A stretch of DNA of 7,306 nucleotides from Candidatus Hydrogenedentota bacterium. GTDB taxonomy: Bacteria; Hydrogenedentota; Hydrogenedentia; Hydrogenedentiales; CAITNO01. Shown here piece by piece: positions 1 to 6,156 of this stretch (its first letter is position 1; each line of letters opens with the position of its first letter). The DNA lies in NCBI GenBank assembly GCA_903922535.1, contig CAIXUF010001226.1:1-7306 (forward strand), in the 5' to 3' direction. Below the pieces are notes generated by a model, which saw only the letters and a list, made by a program, of their open reading frames with translations, had not been told where the DNA came from and searched no databases. Both the position numbers and the translations under genes were made by a program.

Positions 1-313
1 CGCCGCCCATTCCGCCGTCGGCGACATTCAGACCGGCCGTTCCGCCAGTGCCGGGTGTGCTTCCCTGATCATTGAAGCCGTTTGTGCCGTCCGCGCCCGC
101 AGTTCCGGAAGCGCCCGCAGTGCCATCCGAGCCGTTGCTTCCGGAAACACCCAGGCCACCCTGCGCGCCGATGCTGAGGGGATCGATGCCCGATGTCAGA
201 CCGCTTGCACCCTTTCCGCCATCGCCACCGCGGCCGACCCGTCCGCCGACGCCGCCTGCGCCGGCGCTTCCTGCCGCGCCGCCCATGCCTTTGGCACCGT
301 ACGCGCCGCCGCC
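1..313 (-). repeat. Gly-rich, partly collagen-like segment
   Basis: From about residue 1550 to the window edge the protein is dominated by Gly, Ala and Ser (GGAAGSAGAGG-type sequence). Between residues 1604 and 1628 glycine occurs at every third position nine times in succession (GSN, GSD, GTA, GAS, GTA, GAD, GTN), a short collagen-like Gly-X-Y run. Such segments are common before the C-terminal anchoring part of large surface proteins. Its full length and the anchor cannot be seen here. Confidence 0.85.
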
Positions 314-3300
314 GAGCCTGCCGGCGGGCACAATCAGTGGCACGCCCCAAACCATGTCGCCGGCGGAGAGAATTGAAAGCGGCCGGTTTCCGGTGACCGT
401 GACCGTGGCACTTGTGACATTCACGTTGAGGAAACGGAAGACGGCGACGCCGGAATCCACACCGGTTGCGCCCACTTCGCCGGTGTACGCCGCGGGGGCG
501 CCGGAAACGGTCATGGTCAGCGCGTCCGTGTCAATGTTGATGGTTTCACCGGAATTGGCAACCAGCGTCCGGTCCTGATGGCCCAGACCCGCATAGGGAT
601 CGTACACATCGGTCGAGAAGGCTGTGACCGCGACGCGCATGACCGTCGTGTCGACGCTGTTGCCCCACAGGTCGGAACTGACGCGGCAGAAGTACTGCCC
701 CGAATCCGCAACACTGGCACCGTCCGGACTCAGCGGGTCCTCCGGGATATTGAGAAGGCCGTCTGGCGACGGCGCGCCGAATGCCACAAAGTCCAAATCT
801 GCATCCGTCCTGCGGTACCACTGGCAGGTCAGGTTGGAGTGATCAGCGATGGCCGCCAGCACCGGATATTGGTCCTGCCACACCTGCCCTTCCATTAACT
901 GTTGCCGTGATGGCGGGTTTTGCGCGACGGTGATCTTTGGCACCGTGTTGACCTGAACCACGTCGGACAACTGTGTCAGCGCGCTGCAGGCACTGGTAAT
1001 CCTGACCTGGTGCCAGGTGACTCCGTAAGGCAGATTTGTTGCCGTGCGGGAGGAACCGACGGCACCCGGGACCGGCGTGAGCGCGCCGGGGGCCGTGCCC
1101 TGGTACCACTCATAGACGTAGGAACTGGCGGGATATTGCATGACCACGCTCAGCGGCCATGATCCGTTGCATTCGGGGCTGCCCGGAGGGGTGCCGGTGT
1201 AGTTGCCCAGGGGTTGCCGCGAAATGACCGGCGCGGGCGCGTCCGACACGATTACGGTCCTCGTGACCGGGCCCGCGCTGTTGCCGTTGCCGTCGCCGAC
1301 GGTGTAGGTGACGTTGTAGGCGCCCAGCACCGCTGTGTTCACGGGATTCACCGTGACAATGTTTGTGGTCAGGTCGCCTGCGCAGGTGTCGCCGGCCGTC
1401 GCCCCCGCGTCCGTGTAGGACATGCCGCATTCCACCGTTGCCGGATTGGCGCCCAGCAGGGCGATGACCGGCGGGGTGGTGTCCACCACGATCAGAGTGC
1501 CCGCGGCGCTGCCCTGATAAACGGCGTTGTCAATCGTGGCGACAACGGCATAACTGCCCACGCTGGTCGGCGGCGCCGCGGCGCCGTTGTAGGTGATGTT
1601 CACCGTCAAGCCCGCGGGTGCCGTCGTTGCCGTGGCCGACTTTGCCGTTATGTCGCAGGTCTGGGTCAGGCGGCCCAGGGTCACGGTGGCCGCCAGCTTG
1701 TTCACGGTCACGCCCACGGTGCCCGTCACCGTGGCGTAGGTGGCCGTGTCGTCCGGCGTGAAGGTCACGCTGGCGCCGAACACGCCCGCGGCGGGCGTTG
1801 TGCCGGGTGTGGTGAATGCGAAGTGACCGGGCACCGAGGCTGCGCCGCCGGTCAGCGTCGAGTCGCCCAGCGCCTGTCCGCAAGAAATGGCCGATGCTGT
1901 TGGCCAGGTGATGACCGTCGGAATTGTCTTGTCCACGATTGTGCCGAAACCGGTGGCCGAAGCCGGCAGCGTGTAATTGGACAGGGCCGTGCCGGGACCG
2001 GCCGCGAAATCGCCCGGAGCCAGTGTGACCGTGACGGCAATCGCGGCGCCGACGGCGGAACCGGCATAGACGCCGGTGGTCTTGGTGACCGTTATTGTTT
2101 CGGTTCCCACCAAACCGGCCACGTCATAGTTGTCCGGCGTCAGCCTGGCGGCGGTGTTGCCGTCGCATATCTTGGTCGGGTTGTTGACGACCGTCACGGT
2201 CAGCGCCTTCGGCGTGATGGCGAAGTTCACCGGCGTCGCCGCAAGTGTGACGATGTAGTTCGGGTTGTTGGCCGAGGTCACCGTGCCCAGATTGACGGGA
2301 TAACCGCCGACATCGGAACCCGCGAGGCGGGACAGCGCGCCGGTCAGCGCGTCGCTGTACGCCAGACCGGAAGTCGTGTATGCCAGCACGGGATCGGGCG
2401 CGCCGTAAATCTTGCCCTGGCCCGCGGTCGGCGTCACGGTCACCGGCTTGGGCGTGATGGTGAAGTTCACCGGCGTCGACGCAAGGCTGACAATGTAGTT
2501 CGGATTGTTGGCCGAGGTCACCGTGCCAAGCCCGATCACATGGTTGCCCACATCCGTGCCCGCGGCATGCGCGAGCAGGCCGGTCAGCGTGTCGCTGTAC
2601 GCCAGATCGGAAGTCGTGTACGCCAGCACCGGGTCGGACTGGCCGTAAACCTTGTTCTGGCCTGCGGTCGGCGTCACGGTCACCGATTTCGGCGTGATCG
2701 TCAGGTCTGCGGGGACAAAGTGAATGCTGTAGTTCGGTCCCGCGCCCACCGCACCCTGGGTAATGCCGTGTGCGCCGGTGTTTTCGCCGGCAACGCGGGA
2801 CAGTGCGCCGCTTATCGTGTCGCCGTCCAGCAATGACCCGGTCAACACATAGGTCAACGCAGGGTCAGGATCGCCGTAAACCTTCGACTTGGCGTCCGCC
2901 GTCACCGTCAGTGCCTTGGGCGAAATGGCCAGGTCGGCGGGAACGAAGTGAATGCTGTAGTTCGGCCCTGCGCTTACCGTGCCCTGGATAATGGCGTGGG
3001 AGCCAACATTTTCACCGGCAATGCGGGACAGTGCGCCGCTTATCGTGTCGCCACCCAGCAATGACCCGGTCACCACATAGGTCAGTGCCGGGTCAGGGTC
3101 GCCGTAAACCTTTGACTTGGCGTCCGCGGTCACTGTCAGCGGCTTCGGCGTGATCAACAGGTTCGCGCCGACATAGGTGATGCTGTAGTTCGGCCCTGCG
3201 TCCACCGTGCCGCGGGTAATGGCATAGGGACCGCCGGGCACCGTTTCGCCCTCGGCACGGGCCAATGCGCCGCTCAGCGTGTCACCGCCCACCAGCGAAC

Positions 3301-4960
3301 CCGCGGGGGTTTGGCAGGTCAGGGCCGGGTCGGCATCGCCGTAGACCTTTGTCTTGGCGTCCGCGGTCACCGTCAGCGGCCTGGCCACGATCGCCAGGCT
3401 TCCGGGAACAAAGGTGACGGTGTACTTCGGGGGTGCTGTCAGGCTGCCCCGGACAATGGCATAGGGGCCTCCAAGAACCGTTTCGCCCGCGGCCCGGGTC
3501 AGTGCGCCGCTCATCGTGTCTCCGGGATCAAGTGGCGGAACGACGGTGTAGGTCAGCGCCGGGTCGGCGTTGCCGTAAACCTTGGTCTTGGCTTCGGCGG
3601 TTATCGTAATGTTGACGGGGTTAAACCACTTCGCGTAGAGCGTCTGGTCGGCCAGGATGGTCACTGTCGTGGAGGCGGTGACCTCTGTTCCGGCGCCGTC
3701 TGCGCCTGTCCACCACCCGCCAAAGTTACCGCCCGCAAGCACGGGGGTGGGAAGGGATCCTGAAGGCGCGCCATAGGTCGAGTTGTAGGTCACGGTCTCG
3801 CTGGCAGGGGACACCGTGCCGCCCTGCGGATCAAAAGTCACCGTGTAGGTGTTCGGAGCGAAAACCGCCTGCACCTCGTGGCCGTTGCGGTCCAGCGTTG
3901 CCCCGGTGTCGTTCCGCTTGCCGGCGGGGAACTGATATGACGGGCCGGTGGCGCCGCTGATGTCGACGAAGTTGTCGGGGGTGACACCGAGCGAAGCGGT
4001 CTTCGCCTGCCACTTCACAAAATGATAGCCGGTATCGGGCACGGCATACATGCTGACGGTGGCGTTGTAGTCGTAGCTGCTGTCGATCCATGCGGGATCG
4101 CCTGCCGAGGTTCCCTTCTTCACGGTTCCACCCGTGCCCACCGTCGCACTGACGGAGTACGATGACTTGTATGCAGCGGCGCAGATGCCCCATCTGGCAG
4201 TGCTGGCGTTCGATGTGTAGTTCATCAGCTTGTTGGCGGATGTGGCCATGTAGAAGTTGCCGGTCGAATACTTGCGGTTGGTGGCGCTGAGCCAGGTGGC
4301 CACGCCGGTCTGACCGGCCGCCGCGGTGAGTGTCAATGTCGAACTGGCCGGGACGAGGGCAGCGCTGTCAACGATGACAAAGTCTTGTGGAATTGGCCCG
4401 TTGGTCAAATTGGCCGTGGTCACATTGGTCAGGCCCGTGGTTGCCGTGCCGCTGTTCGCGTAGGCCCCATAGGTGACGCCAGAACGCGGGTTCGTCTGAT
4501 CAATGTTGCCGAAACAGGTGATTGCCGCCTGTTTCCTGTCGATGGAGCCTTTGTAGAATATTGTCAGCGTGTAGGTCTGGGGGACTGCCGAATCGCCAAT
4601 CGCCGCGTAAAACTGTTCCACGCCGTGCCCGTTTGTGGTGCCAATTAGCAGGATGCCCCCCTCCGCTTTGGTGAAGGTTCTTCCGTTCCACGTTGGCAGC
4701 GTGGCGGTCGACACGATCGCATCGGCCTGGTTTCCCGACGATGATCTGTAGGTTGATGCCGTAAGCAGCAGGACGCGGTTCTTGCCGGCGGGTGCGGTGT
4801 AGGAGCCGGTCTCCGAGGCGCCGGGCGCGGTGCTGGCAACCACTTCGGACTGTGCCGCCAGAAGCTGCGGGGCGGCAAAGGCCGGCGCGGCAACCACACC
4901 GCAGAGGCAGGCCGCGATGACCGGAACCCAAAGGAAACCCCGATTCAACCGTCTGTTCAT
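1..4960 (-). CDS. Giant secreted MBG/YDG/Ig-like repeat protein, 3' end outside window
   Basis: The frame is open for 1653 codons with no stop and leaves the window at base 1, so the C-terminus is missing. Residues 1-29 form a signal peptide. Residues 30-260 are a Thr/Ser/Ala-rich beta-type domain like the N-termini of other large secreted proteins; I cannot name it. Residues 267-368 fit a divergent InlB B-repeat (TGGTV, then GYHFVKW). Residues 370-445 fit a classic Listeria-Bacteroides (Flg_new) repeat, TVTFDPQGG to LYAKW. Six YGX-type MBG repeats start at 450, 528, 607, 683, 759 and 839. A YDG-type repeat follows at 919, Ig/MBG repeats at 1012 and 1088, and a DUF5011/HYR-like domain (VECG, GDLT) at 1161-1240. 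Two Ig-like domains then follow; the second has C1379, W1381 and a DSGQYFC motif with C1425. A Gly-rich segment starts near 1550. Such architectures usually belong to surface adhesins or matrix proteins; that role is inferred. The start at 4960 was chosen for its typical signal peptide; 4966 and 4996 are in-frame alternatives. Confidence 0.93.
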   Translation of the reverse strand, partial: MNRRLNRGFLWVPVIAACLCGVVAAPAFAAPQLLAAQSEVVASTAPGASETGSYTAPAGKNRVLLLTASTYRSSSGNQADAIVSTATLPTWNGRTFTKAEGGILLIGTTNGHGVEQFYAAIGDSAVPQTYTLTIFYKGSIDRKQAAITCFGNIDQTNPRSGVTYGAYANSGTATTGLTNVTTANLTNGPIPQDFVIVDSAALVPASSTLTLTAAAGQTGVATWLSATNRKYSTGNFYMATSANKLMNYTSNASTARWGICAAAYKSSYSVSATVGTGGTVKKGTSAGDPAWIDSSYDYNATVSMYAVPDTGYHFVKWQAKTASLGVTPDNFVDISGATGPSYQFPAGKRNDTGATLDRNGHEVQAVFAPNTYTVTFDPQGGTVSPASETVTYNSTYGAPSGSLPTPVLAGGNFGGWWTGADGAGTEVTASTTVTILADQTLYAKWFNPVNITITAEAKTKVYGNADPALTYTVVPPLDPGDTMSGALTRAAGETVLGGPYAIVRGSLTAPPKYTVTFVPGSLAIVARPLTVTADAKTKVYGDADPALTCQTPAGSLVGGDTLSGALARAEGETVPGGPYAITRGTVDAGPNYSITYVGANLLITPKPLTVTADAKSKVYGDPDPALTYVVTGSLLGGDTISGALSRIAGENVGSHAIIQGTVSAGPNYSIHFVPADLAISPKALTVTADAKSKVYGDPDPALTYVLTGSLLDGDTISGALSRVAGENTGAHGITQGAVGAGPNYSIHFVPADLTITPKSVTVTPTAGQNKVYGQSDPVLAYTTSDLAYSDTLTGLLAHAAGTDVGNHVIGLGTVTSANNPNYIVSLASTPVNFTITPKPVTVTPTAGQGKIYGAPDPVLAYTTSGLAYSDALTGALSRLAGSDVGGYPVNLGTVTSANNPNYIVTLAATPVNFAITPKALTVTVVNNPTKICDGNTAARLTPDNYDVAGLVGTETITVTKTTGVYAGSAVGAAIAVTVTLAPGDFAAGPGTALSNYTLPASATGFGTIVDKTIPTVITWPTASAISCGQALGDSTLTGGAASVPGHFAFTTPGTTPAAGVFGASVTFTPDDTATYATVTGTVGVTVNKLAATVTLGRLTQTCDITAKSATATTAPAGLTVNITYNGAAAPPTSVGSYAVVATIDNAVYQGSAAGTLIVVDTTPPVIALLGANPATVECGMSYTDAGATAGDTCAGDLTTNIVTVNPVNTAVLGAYNVTYTVGDGNGNSAGPVTRTVIVSDAPAPVISRQPLGNYTGTPPGSPECNGSWPLSVVMQYPASSYVYEWYQGTAPGALTPVPGAVGSSRTATNLPYGVTWHQVRITSACSALTQLSDVVQVNTVPKITVAQNPPSRQQLMEGQVWQDQYPVLAAIADHSNLTCQWYRRTDADLDFVAFGAPSPDGLLNIPEDPLSPDGASVADSGQYFCRVSSDLWGNSVDTTVMRVAVTAFSTDVYDPYAGLGHQDRTLVANSGETINIDTDALTMTVSGAPAAYTGEVGATGVDSGVAVFRFLNVNVTSATVTVTGNRPLSILSAGDMVWGVPLIVPAGRLGGGAYGAKGMGGAAGSAGAGGVGGRVGRGGDGGKGASGLTSGIDPLSIGAQGGLGVSGSNGSDGTAGASGTAGADGTNGFNDQGSTPGTGGTAGLNVADGGMGG
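1930..2206 (-). other. Degenerate YDG-type domain
   Basis: Residues 919-1011 follow the last YGX repeat without a linker. They have the layout of the YDG family: TVTVVN, then K-x-x-DGN, LTPDNYDV-GLVG, and a late LSNYTLP segment. The signature tyrosine is replaced by cysteine (ICDG, C932). The domain is longer than the YGX repeats, as expected for the family. Confidence 0.7.
2207..3613 (-). repeat. Six tandem YGX-type MBG repeats (about 228-240 bp each)
   Basis: The repeats begin at residues 450, 528, 607, 683, 759 and 839, giving periods of 234, 237, 228, 228, 240 and 240 bp. Each has a TVT strand, a K(V/I)YG motif with DP two or three residues later, a (S/T)G(A/L)L segment, a (P/N)NY or PKY segment and an end close to ITPK. 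Repeats 3 and 4 differ at 12 of 76 residues, and repeats 5 and 6 are also a close pair with a shared SANNPNY variant. This suggests recent pairwise duplication, with repeats 1 and 2 older. The matching DNA is also visibly repeated. MBG domains are mostly-beta modules of bacterial secreted proteins; no ligand can be read from the sequence. Confidence 0.9.
3626..4159 (-). other. Two InlB B-type repeat domains in the giant protein
   Basis: Residues 268-368 carry the pattern VGTGGTVKKG, then GYHFVKW, ending in VQAVFAPNTY, which fits the divergent InlB B-repeat family. Residues 370-445 carry TVTFDPQGGTVSP, then FGGWW, and end LYAKW, a textbook Listeria-Bacteroides repeat. These small beta-grasp-like modules normally act as spacers or stalks in surface proteins. 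They join the N-terminal domain to the MBG array without an evident linker. Confidence 0.85.
4874..4960 (-). other. Signal peptide of the giant surface protein
   Basis: Residues 1-29 read as a basic n-region (MNRRLNR), a hydrophobic core (about residues 9-25, FLWVPVIAACLCGVVAA) and a small-residue cleavage site, AFA before AP. This fits Sec export and cleavage by signal peptidase I after residue 29. An alternative is a lipobox-like I-A-A-C ending at C18, which would make the protein a lipoprotein. The hydrophobic stretch ahead of that cysteine is short, so I consider this less likely. Confidence 0.8.
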
Positions 4961-5009
4961 GATCATTTTCTCCGCTGGCCCGCCATGACTGGACATGGAT
5001 ATACACCTC
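4958..5009 (-). promoter_or_regulatory. Alternative translation starts and ribosome binding sites of the giant gene
   Basis: Three in-frame ATGs lie close together, with first bases at 4996, 4966 and 4960. GAGGTG at 5009-5004 sits 7 nt before the ATG at 4996 and is a 6-nt match to the anti-Shine-Dalgarno. GGAG at 4973-4970 sits 9 nt before the ATG at 4960 but only 3 nt before 4966. Starting at 4960 gives a compact signal peptide, while 4996 adds twelve residues (MSSHGGPAEKMI) ahead of it. I favour 4960, but 4996 is a real competitor. Confidence 0.55.
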
Positions 5010-5136
5010 ACTTGTTTGGATTCTGCGGCGATGAAGTTTCTGGCACACCTTTGACCACGCACCGACCGAACCTCCGCGAACTACCCTGCAGCGCTGCCGC
5101 ATCCGCATAACTGCCCACGCAAATACGACGTGAATA

Positions 5137-5165
5137 ATGCTACAACTTCCCGTTCGGGGTGTCAA
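5137..5165 (-). promoter_or_regulatory. Sigma-70-type promoter of the giant surface-protein gene
   Basis: On the minus strand an exact TTGACA (5165-5160) is followed by a 17-bp spacer and TAGCAT (5142-5137), which matches the -10 consensus at four of six bases including the first two and last two. Transcription would start near 5130, leaving a leader of about 130-170 nt depending on the start codon. The leader contains a perfect 10-bp palindrome, GCAGCGCTGC, at 5088-5097. I recognise no riboswitch or operator in it. The position directly upstream of the gene supports the assignment. Confidence 0.75.
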
Positions 5166-5597
5166 GCAAAATGGGGGAACTCAAAACTGCGGCGCGCCCG
5201 CAAATTGGTGAGACTCGCCGTTCCCGAAATTCCCTCCGGCGCGGTTCGGAACGTTTCTTGAGCGCCTTCCCCTGGCGGGCGGGAGCTTGCCGCGATGTCT
5301 TGGGACAGGAAATACGTCGTTGATTCAGTTTTCGGGAGGGCCAAGACTGATCTGCCAGGGCTGGCCACGGCTTTTGCCGGTTGAATCAGTGCGAAATGGA
5401 TGAGAGACATGCGATGCGTGAGTCATACGGCGCGGCATCCGTCAAGTGGAGAGGTGGCTGGAATGGATCGCGCTTCGCGCCGAAGGAACAACGGGAAGTT
5501 GGGGGCCTCAGATTGTGCGGCGGAGAGTGGTCTCACACGTGGTTTGACATGCAATCTTGTGCCCCTGTGTGACCCCGGCCATTGGTTCCCCAACAAG
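5166..5597. other. Gene-poor stretch, nothing recognised
   Basis: No reading frame here has a ribosome binding site, a recognisable domain or convincing codon use. The longest are an 82-codon minus-strand frame (5162-5410) and 60-70-codon plus-strand frames around 5381-5621; none resembles a known protein. The stretch separates the promoter of the giant gene from the hairpin and tRNA fragment. It may be decayed sequence. Confidence 0.6.
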
Positions 5598-5634
5598 ACA
5601 GGCCACCGACTCATTTTATAAGTCGCTGGCCTGT
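5598..5634. repeat. Strong imperfect inverted repeat (13-bp stem, 9-nt loop)
   Basis: The arms ACAGGCCA and TGGCCTGT (8 bp) pair perfectly, then a C-C mismatch, then CGACT with AGTCG (5 bp), around the loop CATTTTATA. It ends 11 bp before the tRNA 3'-end fragment. Read on the plus strand it is followed by AAAAAC and read on the minus strand by CTTGTTGG, so it lacks the U-run of an intrinsic terminator in either direction. It could be a protein-binding or recombination structure, or a terminator that acts without a U-tract. Confidence 0.75.
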
Positions 5635-5644
5635 AAAAACTTAA

Positions 5645-5959
5645 ATGGTCGGGGCGACTGGATTTGAACTTGTTAAAGGCCCTGAACAGACCACAGACAA
5701 ACCGCGGACAAACCGCGGACATTTCGGCGCAAACCATTGTGAACAAAGCGCTTGCAGAGGACACATTGAAGACCAGTCTGGACACCCAGAGGACACTTTG
5801 GCAAGCTCGCCGTGTTGCCCATATGTTGCCAGCGAAGGAATCTCACAAGATCTCGTCACCATCATCAACTCTTGGAACAACCTCCCGGGAGACGCCCAGA
5901 AGGCAATCGTCACACTCGTCCGTGGCGTACTGAATTCGGGACCGAAGTCGAACGGATAG
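5645..5959 (+). CDS. Doubtful 104-aa ORF beginning in the tRNA fragment
   Basis: The ATG at 5645 overlaps the antisense CCA of the tRNA fragment, and the first residues (MVGATGFEL) are the antisense translation of the tRNA 3' end. Similar GATGFEP starts are known from many doubtful ORFs at tRNA att sites. The C-terminal part is different: DLVTIINSWNNLPGDAQKAIVTLVRG has an amphipathic, protein-like pattern (L-x-x-I-I-x-x-W-x-x-L-P). From memory this resembles tails of small proteins or integrases near such sites, but I cannot verify that. There is no Shine-Dalgarno sequence, and an in-frame TAA lies directly before the ATG. It is either spurious, the remnant tail of a longer protein, or a small real gene. 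Confidence 0.35.
   Translation: MVGATGFELVKGPEQTTDKPRTNRGHFGANHCEQSACRGHIEDQSGHPEDTLASSPCCPYVASEGISQDLVTIINSWNNLPGDAQKAIVTLVRGVLNSGPKSNG
5646..5669 (-). other. 3'-end fragment of a tRNA gene (probably tRNA-Pro), candidate attachment site
   Basis: Read on the minus strand, this 24-nt stretch corresponds to tRNA positions 53-76: G53, the T-loop TTCAAAT, the 3' side of the T-stem CCAGT, the acceptor strand CGCCCCG, discriminator A and an encoded CCA. The acceptor strand and discriminator fit bacterial tRNA-Pro. Identity stops exactly after G53: the preceding bases (ACAA) do not complete the T-stem and no anticodon or D arm follows, so this is not a working tRNA gene. Tyrosine recombinases of integrative elements commonly use tRNA 3' ends as att sites and leave such a copy at one end. 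In that model the element side is toward 5670 and above. Confidence 0.75.
5697..5718 (+). repeat. Perfect 11-bp tandem duplication
   Basis: ACAAACCGCGG occurs twice in direct succession and is followed by a partial third copy (ACATTTCGG). Eleven bases is not a multiple of three, so gain or loss of a copy would shift any reading frame through it, including the ORF that starts at 5645. Confidence 0.8.
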
Positions 5960-6156
5960 TAGGGACCGCCGGCAACCGCACAGGACCATTGTGGGCGCAT
6001 GCTTCGTTTGATCCGTTTCTTTTTCTTGTGACCTAGTAACGAATTCAGAGAACGGGGTATCATCATGCAAAACGTGCGTCTCAAATTGCGATTGGCTCAA
6101 AAGGCTAGAACTTGCTGAGGTAAGTCAGCCACTGGACCGCGGAGGATTACTGAAAG
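5960..6156 (+). other. Leader and intergenic region of the 201-aa gene
   Basis: No convincing coding sequence was found. The plus strand has a T-rich run near 6015-6026 and TATCAT at 6058-6063, but no -35 element at a suitable distance, so I do not call a promoter. A 17-codon ORF (ATG at 6065) lacks a ribosome binding site. Confidence 0.5.
6141..6146 (+). promoter_or_regulatory. Ribosome binding site of the 201-aa gene
   Basis: GGAGGA is a strong Shine-Dalgarno core with a spacer of about 10 nt to the ATG at 6157. It decides the start: the next in-frame ATG lies well inside the conserved N-terminus, and MGADLYI begins exactly here. Confidence 0.75.

Noticed and set aside
72..578. A Pro/Ala-rich 168-codon plus-strand frame
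   Set aside because: It is the complement of the Gly-rich tail (GGC read backwards gives GCC), with no ribosome binding site and no domain.
1214..2836. A 540-codon plus-strand open frame rich in Arg, Gly and His
   Set aside because: It is antisense to the MBG/YDG repeat region; the minus-strand frame has recognisable domains and codon use, while this one is an Arg/Val/Gly-rich shadow produced by GC-rich codons in tandem repeats.
1657..3316. Diversity-generating retroelement target, because TAC to TGC is an adenine change
   Set aside because: The changes are four isolated sites in different domains, with no variable-repeat/template-repeat pair, no reverse transcriptase and no C-type lectin domain in the window.
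2207..3613. CRISPR array, because of the regular repetition
   Set aside because: The period is 228-240 bp, the repeats are coding throughout and diverge by amino-acid substitution; there are no short identical repeats with unique spacers.
4500..5165. A 221-codon minus-strand frame covering the leader and start of the giant gene
   Set aside because: It is frame-shifted relative to the giant gene, begins at the -35 box of the promoter and has no recognisable protein features.
5162..5410. An 82-codon minus-strand frame upstream of the giant gene
   Set aside because: No Shine-Dalgarno sequence, no recognisable similarity, and it ends within the promoter; codon use is not convincing.
5598..5634. 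Rho-independent terminator
   Set aside because: The stem is strong but neither strand has a U-run after it, and no gene on either strand ends directly before it.
5641..6084. A 147-codon minus-strand frame across the tRNA fragment
   Set aside because: It would translate the tRNA fragment in sense and is antisense to the more protein-like plus frame; nothing supports it.
6065..6118. A 17-codon ORF before the 201-aa gene as a leader peptide
   Set aside because: It has no ribosome binding site, no attenuator-like hairpin and no regulatory codon run.
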